64,000 bases of DNA from Prostheceraeus crozeri (taxonomy: Eukaryota; Platyhelminthes; Polycladida; Euryleptidae), in the NCBI GenBank assembly GCA_907163375.1, contig CAJQUW010014395.1:372001-436000 (forward strand). Reading direction: 5' to 3'. The notes below the pieces were generated by a model. That model saw nothing but the letters and a program-made list of their open reading frames with translations. It did no database searches and had not been told where the DNA came from. Made by a program: the position numbers and the translations under genes. Shown one piece after another: positions 21,360 to 32,169 of this stretch. Position 1 is the first letter of the stretch. Every line of letters starts with the position of its first letter.

Positions 21360-24300
21360 CCCTATCAACCAGAGCGGTCGCCGCGACCGCCATGGTCAGT
21401 CGCCCTCAGCGTCGCCGGGGATTCCTATTTGTCCACCGCCCTGACTGCCTGGGGCGGTCGCCTTAAGAGCCGGGGCGCAGTCGCCCGGAGGTCTAACAGC
21501 GGTCGCCTAGCAGATGAGGTGCGGTCGCCTGTAGGTAGCTGCGGTCGCCGATTCTACCGATTTGCCCCTACCCCTCAGTTGAAATTTCCCATTGCGCTAT
21601 TAATTAGTAAAACACTAGCCATCTCCCTAAGATGCAGGTGCATCAGTATGGCTCCACTGAAAACCAATAAGCTTCCTAGCTATGAGGAGTAGTAAAAAAG
21701 TGGTAGGATAAAACGAAATTACACAGAATACGATATTTTGCAATACACCTGCACCGATTCAATGAAAATTTAATGTGCACACTTGAAAATTGTATTTATA
21801 ATTGCACTGAAGATGCAAAAGTACAAATTAACGATCGAAAAATACAAATGTTCTATGGAGGTTACAAAATGTTCTATGAAAGGCATCGAAAGACATATGT
21901 AGTACAATCTAAATAACAGGAACTTTCTTAATAACATTGAAATTTGATGACTCCAAATTGTCAGAAAAAACCATCGATTTTCCAGTTAAAATTTTGACAG
22001 AAACATGCGGGTTTGATGTTGTTAATAAAGTTCCTGCTATTTAGATTATATGCACAATAACAGCTACACAGATAACCAGGATAAAAACCAAATACAAGAG
22101 ATGAAAAATTGAGGCACCTATTGAGAAAAGGGGTATCAGGCACAATTACTCATCTGCAGGGGAGCGTTCGTGGCTCCTTCCATCAGATCTATCTTTAGCG
22201 TGCTTTAGTACGCTCTGCAAAGAGGCCTCTATTTCCTTCTCAGTCACATGAGGTCTAGAAAGTTTGATACCGCACAATAAATTCGGGAATTCTTTAATGG
22301 AAATTTATTGTTCCTGCCGTGAAATGAATACTTCATCGAAATATCCGCAGCCAAAGTCCTTCAAAATATTCGACGGCATAAATTGTTTAGTCCGTTGCCT
22401 CCGACCAGTGAGAACTGCTTTGCCTGAAAAATAAAGCTGCATTTAAAATTGTGAAGCTTCTCCACGTACCTAAATCAAACAGAGCAAATAATTTCAAAAC
22501 GATGTGAGTGGCTTTGTGATTCCAGTAAATCATTTGTGTCTGCAAAAGTCATTTGAATGATTCAGTTGATAATCAGGTCGTGGGTAGCACCGCTCTTTTA
22601 ATGCCGACAATCATTGATGCTATGCAAATGACAGTGACAGCTTCTGCCTTCATTTTGAATTGAAAATCTCACGTGTGCCTAATATTGAAAGTAGTCAACC
22701 AGTCATCCAGGTCAATATAAACCTTAATTATGCATTAAAGCAAGTCTGCATAAAGTTCGATGTAGAAACACTGTTTACACCAGTTCCAATTTCAATAACC
22801 AGACAGAAAGCAGTCACTGCCAAATTCTGAACGTTATAGCGAGCTAGTGAGTGAGCGAAATGCCATTTCGGTGCTCTGGCTCAGATTTGCGCGACTCATC
22901 TTTCTCTCTATTCATGCAACGAAACCGTTGAATGACAGTCGTAAGTCAAGGAATAAGTGGACCGGTCTCTTAAAAGAATTAGTCAATATCATGCGCTCCT
23001 GCAGGATAGGAATAAAAAACATCACTATAGGCTGTGAAGTTTATCAGATAGAATTGGAGGTCTGAAACAACTCATCCAATATTTTCGAAAATCACCCGGT
23101 AATTTCTTCAATTTCCTGTTGATAGAATGAGATGTTATGAAGATTGATAGGCAACCGGAAATACATTCATTCTCTGGACTGTGATCAATTGCAGCGCTCG
23201 CATCTTGAAACAGCTATCAGATTATTTGTTAGAAAATGTTAACATGCAAAAAGTTTAATACAGCTCTTCTATTTCTTCTGAGATCTATCTAATAGAATTG
23301 ATGACATGGCCACAGGAGAAATTGTGACTAGACATGGCCAAAGGCGAGCGAACGGTTTACGGCTAGACGAGGCTTCAGATAGAAAATATCAGCTCAGCTA
23401 AAATTCTGGCCGTTGTAGCCGATAAGATATGTGAAACAGGAATTTTGAAGATTTCTGCCACGATTGAAAAATCCAATTAACTGTGCATAGCTCTCATTAT
23501 TTATATCTGTTTAAATTTGCATTCTGAAGGCTACACATTCGCACATAAAACTTGAACAGATTCAAAACGATTAAACCTAATAGTGTGCATGGCACTGGCA
23601 CCTTTATATTCGCAGTTCAAGGAATGGGATATTCACGAGCCTGGATGAAGTACTTCCGAAGATTAGACACTTTTTATAAACCGGCATAGACGCTTTAATT
23701 CCAATCGACTTAAGACAGGCTTTCTCGATCTGACGAAATCATTTGCTTCAAGCAACAATTAAGATCAATTAATCTATATTGACAAGCTATCGACTCATCA
23801 ATTTCACAGATATCCCTGAAAATTGCAAAATATTTTTTGTAAAACATTAAAATCTTCTTTCAAAGAGAAAGAAGATCGAATGAGACTCATTAAGCTTACT
23901 AAAAATAATTAAGATTAATTTGCCGATGAAGTTGAGCACGTAAAGCACGCGAATTTAAGAAAATTCAGCAATAGCTTCGTCTATGTTCAGCTATACAGAG
24001 GTACGCCTATCGCGATGATGCATAAATGTAGTGGTAACATGTAAAAATGAGATAACTTAGTGAAATCTCTATGGGAATGAGGTTGGTTAAATGAAATATT
24101 TTAAACGTTGCAGCTTACTCGAAAATGTTTACCCCCTATGTCTAGTGTCCGTCTAATTCACGCCCGTCTAACGTCACGTTACCAGAATTGACTTTATCTC
24201 ATTGCAGCGAACCATCAATTAGCGCCAACGCTGTGCAAAGTATTTTGCAGTCAAAGCTCGATAATTAAGAGTATAAATACCAGGTTTACAATCTCTTAAT

Positions 24301-26153
24301 TATTGAAAGTCTCAATTCAAAAGCAACTTATATAAGCCGCCAAATATACAAAAAATGCCGCGGCCGTATGATCTTAATTGACCGAAGTCTTAATTGTCCG
24401 TGTCCGAATTAACGAGCTTCGACTGGATTTACTCTATTCATGCGAAGCGATTCGCTAACGATGTCATTCTGTCCGCACGATTCTATTTGAATGGTCGTGA
24501 AAAATTGGCTTGCTTTACATATAGTCAAACATTTATAACCAGAGGAACACTTTTTACATCACATCTAATTCAAAAGTTATCTGTTGAAATATTTCAGTCA
24601 ATTCAGTGCTTGGTATGATGTGTAGTGCGCAGGTAAACCGCTATTATTTACTTAATTTATCTATCATCACTTCATTCGACTTACCTGATACGAATTTCGT
24701 TTGATAAGTAATCCGTTCTATCAATATTTTCGGCTCAAGATATTCCTCGCATTTTCTATATTGTAATTTGGTTGATAATCCATTAATAAGATCAATCAAT
24801 TTACATACGATGTCCACAGGTGTCAGTCAGGCAACTCCAAAAGTAGAGACACGAATGCACTTCTAGTTTATTCTGCGCTATTTCTCTTTGTGAAATGAAG
24901 CGATGACCTCTATTTCACCCCTCGAGTTGAAATGTGATCTTCCGATTGCGCTGCGCTATCGAAGGCGCACGAGAAAGTTATCTGCTATCGGGCTGGACTG
25001 GACAAAGCGCGCTTCTATTAATAGAATTCTCTCTCTCCATTCTCTCCCTCACTGTATCACAGGCTTGAAGCGACCGAGATATTATGCAACACTCATTGAG
25101 GATTCTGCCATTCATTCACAATTTAATGAATGAACAATAATGCAACTTGCAACCTTGATTGACCAAAAAATTGACAAGCGGTGAAATTCAGGCATAGTCA
25201 GAATCATGGTCAGAATGATGTAAAGTTCACGGTCAAGTCAAGAATTTTGAGCAATTTTTTCATTGCCATCGATGCGTCATGCAAATATATATGAAGCATC
25301 GCAACCAACGATGTTTGACGCAACATTTCACGATTGAATGCATCATCATCATGTAGCGAAAATCATTGAGAGAAATGAGCTAAGGTTATTTATTCCAAGG
25401 AAAAACTTGCCTAGATGTGCCAGACAGCCGATCGATGACAGTTTCGGGCCAGTCCACTAACATTGGAGATACGTTTTTCTTAGAAATCACTACAAATTCG
25501 CTGCTCAATGTGTGTGACAACTCTGGGGTCGTTCTATTTCAAAATTAGCTCGTGTGAATTTAAGGGCCGACTCACGACCACTCCCTGTCAAAAAAATAAA
25601 CGTGAAAATTGGGGGGCACCCTCGACTTCAAGACATCACATTTCACGTCATTTTTCGATGAGAACGGTCACAAATTGATATGATCATGCATTTTTACTTC
25701 CAAATAAGCCATTTTCGAAAAATTTGTTGGCCCCCATTTTTTCATGTGGCCCAAGACTTTTTGACGAGGGGCCCACGACTCATTTTCTCGCGGGAAATGC
25801 ATCGATCTAGTTTGATTAAATGCGTTCGAATTTCTGCATCAGAAGCATCTTTTTCCACAAGCATTCTACATTTGAGTCTTAATTAGAAACTCTGAAGCTG
25901 ATTGCCGAAATTTTTGCAATTTATTAGTTTTGCGAAGCCGGAATATTGCCTTTCTGACATCATGGAGGCTAAAACCAGACATATGATGAAGGTCGCCGTT
26001 GACACTCGAGGCAACTGCTGACAGCGTTCGCCGGGCAACGGTCGCCCACATACAGTCGAAGCGACCGCCACCAGGAGTCGCCGGGCGGCGGCGACTTCGG
26101 TGACGCCGAGGGCTGTCGCGGCGACCGCTGGGCGACTTTTGTGGTTGATAGGG
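21360..26153. mobile_element. 4.8-kb non-coding element with CCCTATCAACC ends and GTCGCC-rich subtermini
   Basis: The left end CCCTATCAACC (21360-21370) and right end GGTTGATAGGG (26143-26153) are inverted, each flanked by TA, as for a TA target duplication. Next to both ends lie 150-200 bp packed with GGTCGCC/GGCGACC words, sharing AGCGGTCGCCGCGAC in inverted orientation. The interior (about 21560-25985) has no coding frame with recognisable motifs. It looks like a non-autonomous TIR transposon whose subterminal motifs are transposase sites. Confidence 0.75.
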
Positions 26154-27776
26154 TAGGGACTTAGTACATTTTTTTTATAATCTACCAAGGAATACGTAAT
26201 ATTTTAGCAGGTAATTTAAGAAAACTGAAGATATATTTTTAAAATCACAAAAGATGTGGACTTAATTATTTTCGACATTTTCAATCAAAATCTCGGACTT
26301 AATTTCCACGATGCCCAGCTCTGAATTCAACGAATCTCGGTCTACTGATATGATACACTAAATTGTGGTAACAAGCACATGTATAATAATGACAAAGGCA
26401 TTTATAGTGGCTGATTCAGACAGCTTACATGGATCACAATTTTTCGATTGTCATAAGTTCACAGCGTCAGGGATATCAGAAACGATCCAGTCGAATACAT
26501 GTTTGTTTTTATAGCTACTTTTTTTAAATTCAAATTAATTGATTTAAGAACGAGGTGTGCAACTGTAGCACAGGGTTAGTCACGTCAAATTACGCGTGTT
26601 TCACATGACGTATCACGCATGATCTCGTGAACAACCCATGTGTTCTCGTGTGAACCTGTCTAGCTTTTTTCAGTAATACCAGTCGCGAATGTAGAGTGAT
26701 ATATATATCTAAATAAATTTACTGAGAATTTCATGCTCCATGAGAATGTCGTAGTACTTTGTCTAGCGATATAAACAAGACATTTAGTCAGCTCTACTAA
26801 ATGAGTCAAATTGATAAACGTAATTTCATACGACCGATACCTTTCATGAAATCATGTTGATTTATATATCTCAAACATAACTATTTTTGCGTTCATTGTG
26901 TTTTTATATCGGATTCATAATTATTTCAAAATTGCATAGTGCATAATTGTTGATGGTTAAATACTTATTGATTATTCGTGAAATGCCTTAGACTTACGTG
27001 TATTAAAATCGAATTCAGTATTGAAAGTATGACTCTTAAATGTCATTATCTTACTACTTACAGAACAGTAGCAACATTAGTGTGATCTTTATTGACAAAA
27101 GGCCTTAAATCAACATACCTTGGACGTATTTCATGCTTTCTTTTAACATTGTGCTGGTATAGCTTTAGTATGCAAAGCATACCACATTTGAAATAACATA
27201 CGAAAAGCGTACAAATATATACCAAGAGAATACAGAAATATACCAAAAAATGTTTTGGTATGCATCCTTCGTATGTGATTGGTATTGAGCGATTTACAGT
27301 GTAGTCAGATAACTTGTAGAACTGAATTACAACATTTGTTTCAATATGATGAATAAATGTTAATAATACTTGAAATTCTTAAGAATTTTCGTAGAACTCA
27401 ACATATGATGAAGAATTATCAATCGACCGGGTCTTCGCCTGAAATAAAAGCCACGTCATCTTCAGCAATTTCAAGTAAGCTATCATAGATAAGGGTGCAC
27501 TTGCATACAAATCAATCAATTTTACAGACTTTGAACGCGTTGTTCGGAATTTCTGTTGGATACTGTCGCATAATATCCTCAGATTTTCTGTCCTGCACCT
27601 TTGAAGTTCATGCATCACTACAGTTCGGGATGATCATCTTTCTTCATTTCAAGATTTTTCTCCATGACTTTTCAATGTTAATCGTATTATGTTTTAGAAG
27701 TTGTAACTTTGTGAGTTTGAAAACTATTCATTTTTAGGCTTGCTAAACTTGAATTTTTGCTAGATGAGCTAGCTCT
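26154..27776. other. No gene seen
   Basis: AT-rich (about 70%). The only structure noted is a cluster of GGTAT/ATACC and TATGC-AAA-GCATA words at 27150-27290, possibly a small palindromic repeat. Confidence 0.5.
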
Positions 27777-28970
27777 GGCGCGCTTGTTCTCAGAAAATAT
27801 TGAACATGGGGCATATTGCCTGTGCGCCGATTGGCATGTTGTGGGGACGCTCAAAATTGGGAAGCACCTTTAAAAAATCTAATAATATGGTATGGTTTTA
27901 GGCTCTGGCGCGCTAGTATTCGAGATAACCTTACAATGGAGCATCTCCTTGGCGCGCTCTATGCAAGGATTCCAAGTCTGGTTGCCTAGTTCTGTTGATA
28001 GCCTACAGAGTGAAGTTTGTACTGCCGTGCTTTGCCCAATTGAATTGAAGAGACGCTCAAGATTTAGCGTATGCAACGCATATTAGGTCCACAATAGGCC
28101 AACATAGGCCTATCCACGATTATGAATCAAAGCAACATTTAAAGCCATTGCGTACTACAACGCGAAAACTGGAACAATGTTGTGAATCACACAGAAAAAT
28201 CAATCCTGAATTACTGAGTGAAGAACACGCCTGAAGCACGTAAGAAAATGGCGTGTCGCGGGAATGTTAATGGAAACACGTGTGAAATATGCGTAATGTT
28301 CCATGATAGTGGGATTCACGCATGATGCTGGCGTGTTGGGGACCAGTCCCGACTGGAATCTTTACATGTTTTGCTGGATTAATCCGGCGCGCTCAGCGAT
28401 ATTTCCTAAAAATAGAACATATCCCGGCGCGCTTTGGCCTTTGATGAAGTACATTTTAGGCTTTATTATCTTGTACAATATCGGAAAATGAAATAACTAG
28501 TGAACTGGGTAAGATTTCGAATTTGAAATAAGCCTACTGACTGCGAGATTGCATTTACTTTTCTATAATTTCTTTTTGTGGTAAATCGTCAGCCGTATAT
28601 CATAAACACTCTACTCAGACAAACTCCATGAAAGAGACACGTTTCTATAGATACGGCGTAAATCAGTTCTGTGGAAATATGGCCTGTATCCTATTCGTTC
28701 GTGCAAATATAACGCAAAAAATATTGCGAATGAAAGGATGAAAACGTACTCGTTCAAGTTAAATTACTGTGTTCGGTTACGGCGCGCATCAAACTCATCA
28801 TGCGGATTTTTATTGAGTAGAATCTATAAATAGAATTTGGTGCCGGCGCGCTTTAATCCGGAAGGATCTATAAATAGATTTTGCTCCCGGCGCGCCTTAG
28901 TCTGGAATAATCCATAAATAGAATTTGGTGCCGGCGCGCTTGATGTAAAGATTCCAGTCAGGGACCCAGT
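27777..28970. repeat. Repeat region studded with GGCGCGC
   Basis: GGCGCGC occurs nine times (27777, 27907, 27951, 28386, 28426, 28781, 28845, 28889, 28933), usually followed by T, in otherwise AT-rich DNA. An inverted repeat sharing GACTGGAATCTTTACAT (28351-28367 and 28943-28959) brackets about 600 bp, so this is probably a MITE with repeated internal motifs. Confidence 0.7.
28823..28940. repeat. 44-45 bp tandem repeat, three copies
   Basis: C(T/C)ATAAATAGA followed by a GGCGCGC core recurs at 28823, 28868 and 28912. Confidence 0.85.
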
Positions 28971-30028
28971 GAGGTCATTAATTGTGGGGTTTTGTCTCCG
29001 AATCTATAAAAAATGAATTGCTACATGTAATAAGCATGAAGCTTCGTTGTCATAACAGGCTCGCGCTATTTTGCGAAGGACTTTGTCAGCGGCATTCAGT
29101 GTTCTTTATCAGTGCACTGAGCTCGACCTCGCAACTCGCATGTCCACTTAATTGTAATTAGCTACTGTGTCTCATTTTAAGCATTTTCATGTTACTTACA
29201 CTTAAACTTTAATCAGTAAAATGTAAGCAATGTGAAATATTTTCAAGATCGAAATTCCCTTTCGCTCTTCGCACATCCACAACTTTCTTTACTGGCCATA
29301 AAGATAGATCAGAAAAGGAAGAGTTATCAGAAAAGTGCTCTAAATATTGCAGGATATCAATTAGTAACATCATCTTACCGGACAAGCTTTATACTTATAA
29401 TAACAGCTTTTAATGAAGCAAAAGTCATTAATTTGGTTGCCACTTCCTTTGCTTCCAAGACAGCTGAAGTTCTTTGGGCAGCGCGTGATTCCAAGTTGAG
29501 TGCAATAGGCTACTCTAAGGTTACTTCATTGTATCAGATTGTCTTAATAGCATTTCCATGTACGTGGGCTGGCAATGAGTTTGTTCTGAATGCTGTGACT
29601 TTACTTCTTGATAGACCAGTGCAGCATTTCTCTATTGGATTAAATAGAATCATAAAAATTGCTAGGTCACCGATTTAAGCAGTTGATGTCTTCACAATTG
29701 AGATAAATCTAAAGTCAATTTAATGGTGACCCTCGAATTCTCGAATGAAAGCATACGCGACCCCAAATGAAACAATTAATGGCAAAAAACAACATATATG
29801 CTTGGGTGCATGAACAAAAGTGTCTTATGAAAAATACAAACATGAATGTTCCCGTTTATTTTCAGCAGATTTTTAATAAACACTCTCCGTTTCGAGCGTT
29901 CGCCCGTCTTCTGAGAATTAGCGAAATGAGCCAAGCGATGCCTGCGCTTATATATAAATATCAAGGAGTGTTCAGAAGTTATAACTTACGACTGATGCTA
30001 GGAGAGAACCTCCGCTAAGTAGGGGAGG
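28971..30028. other. No supported gene
   Basis: Open frames at 29232-29678 (148 aa, GTG start) and 29767-30018 (83 aa) show no domain, promoter or splice pattern that I can support. Confidence 0.4.
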
Positions 30029-30391
30029 GTGGGGCACTGAACCACCACCTCTTTCTCCGAAAATAAATAGTTGAAACTTTGTGCTTTAACACATTGTTTA
30101 TTGTATGTAACAGATTAATATGATTCCTCTGATAATTTCAATTGTTTATGCTCTCCATCATTATTTTCGAAGGATTTCCCAAAATTTCAATGAAAGAGTA
30201 AATTTTCAGAAAATCTGAACTTTTGTGTTAATGTAGCCAAAACCTTGCGTAATTCATTAGACAACATTTTTCTTAAGTATTCTTCAATTCATCAGCTTCT
30301 CAAAAACTGTTTGAGTGCAGCCTTTATTGACACGAGAACGTTTTTAAAATGGGGGGAACTTTGAACATGGTTCATAAGTTTAGTGCCCCAC
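30029..30391. mobile_element. MITE-like element with GTGGGGCACT ends
   Basis: GTGGGGCACTGAA (30029-30041) and TTTAGTGCCCCAC (30379-30391) are inverted with one mismatch and enclose 340 bp of AT-rich sequence with no coding. Confidence 0.5.
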
Positions 30392-30671
30392 TTCGATATT
30401 CAATTTTTCATTTATTCGAGTGAACGAAATGATTTACAAGTTTTGATGTATATTATGCCACAAATTGATCTGCGACGATACTCAATTGACTATTTAGAAG
30501 CAATTTGGTAATGTGCGCTGAAACTCTTTTCGAAAACGAAGCACCAGGGCATCATGGCGAAGAATTGAAGCAATTAATTGACAAATTGATATAAATTAGT
30601 GGTCTCAATCAAAATGATGTGACTATAAAAATCAGTGGAACTTTCAACAAATTGAAACGTTAATGTATCTT

Positions 30672-31074
30672 GTTTTAGCGACGGCAAAAGCCATCGTCAA
30701 CTTCAATGAGGTGTGAAGTCATATATTCATAATAACAATGCTACGAGCACTCTGAAAATATAAGATTTATCAAAATTGCTGGATAAATGCACCATCAAAC
30801 AGTCTGATCGCTGAAAATTTCACGAGCTACGAACACAATATGAGTTGACCTAAGTTGACTTGGATCGTCGTCAACGAAAAAAGTAATCGCACAATTGAAC
30901 AGCCAATCACATACTGACATTCTGTTAACTTTGAAAGTGAATTATGACACGCACTCTGACAATAAAAAATTGAAATTTATAAAATTAAGAAATCCTTACA
31001 CTCATCAGATTCATTATATTGCGATTTATTTGCAGGGTATAGATCACAGGAATCGGTTCGGTAGATCGAGTACA
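30672..31074. repeat. Left inverted repeat around the LINE
   Basis: It starts with GTTTTAGCGACGGCAAAAGCC and ends with CGGTTCGGTAGATCGAGTA. The reverse complement lies at 34976-35225 with indels; the right arm is shorter. The pair suggests a long-TIR or foldback DNA element that now contains the LINE. Confidence 0.8.
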
Positions 31075-31646
31075 ATTGTAAAATGACCTTGGCAATGAGC
31101 GTTTGTTAACTATCGCCCCGAACAAAGCATGATGTTTCCTATCAAATAATTTCTTTGATGTAGTTTTCTCACTACTTGACCAGAATTACCGAATCGGACT
31201 TTCTTTTGCTCGAAATTTTATTGCTGAAAATAAGGGATTGCTAGAGTTATTTGTGTTCGGAGGAAATCCCGTCTCTCTGTTGTTGGAGTGAAAATGAAAA
31301 CGAACTCATTTCTTAGCGCTTTCGATGCACTCAGCACATGATCTTCAGAGAAACTGATCACGTAGCCTACATTCTAAACCGATTGAAGGTTAACACAAAT
31401 TAGACATAAATATCAAAAGAAAAATGCAGTGGAATAGAAAATAGTAAAGATATAATGAAGATAAAGTTACTAATAAAAGCTGCTACTAAACAAAGATACA
31501 AAAGTAGAAACACTGAAATAGATAAATCACAAGCAGAAAGTAAAACAATCACAGCGAAAAGTCAATACAAAACATGGTTCCAAGCACAACTGATGTCGTG
31601 GCCGACACGGTTACTTCCACCAAGCCTCCTGGTCCAAATTGCTTCT

Positions 31647-31860
31647 TTAATGAGTCTTTGTCTCCATCCTCCCTCCTTGCATAACACAGACATATCGGAG
31701 ATGTTGATCACTCAGAAGATATCGGTCACTCTCAAAACAGTGTCTCGCCGCCTCTGACCTGTCGACATCGACTGCCTTTACTGCACGCTCATGCTCCTTT
31801 CTTCTGTCTTCAATTGTTCGCCCGGTTTGAACCACATAAATCCACTAAGTAACCGTAACT
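31647..31860 (-). pseudogene. Penelope-type GIY-YIG endonuclease remnant
   Basis: The minus frame reads YVVQTGRTIEDRRKEHERA and continues through an Ala/Glu-rich helix ending in an AARHC. The family pattern is Y-(I/V)-G-Q-T-GR, then a Lys-Glu-His; here the Gly is Val. This matches the C-terminal GIY-YIG module of Penelope-like retroelements. No reverse transcriptase of that type is seen next to it, so it is a fragment. Confidence 0.6.
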
Positions 31861-32169
31861 TAAGGATCCGACTTGTCACTGACTTCTCGAAGTGCCGCAG
31901 ACAAACGCTCCGACACCCCTGTCACGTATACGGCAAGTCACACGTCGAGAAGTGGAAGCCTGCTTCCCGGAATCGTTCCTGCTGTCCATCCAGCCAGCCC
32001 TGATCCGCATGGTCATAGCCGTCAAACTTTTATGGAGAATGAGCGTGTACATATTCATTTTGCAATCAGAAGCAAAGATTTTTTCTAAAATGAAAACGTC
32101 GCAGTTGTAATGGGTTCAGACCCAAAGAAAGCTTCATAAAAAAGCTTTAAGTGTCCGGGGCGGCAGTAA

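Noticed and set aside
25883..26188. Minus-strand frames over the right GTCGCC block
   Set aside because: Arise from the GC-rich repeated motif, not a gene.
29232..29678. 148-aa frame
   Set aside because: GTG start, no domain, no splice or promoter context; cannot be supported.
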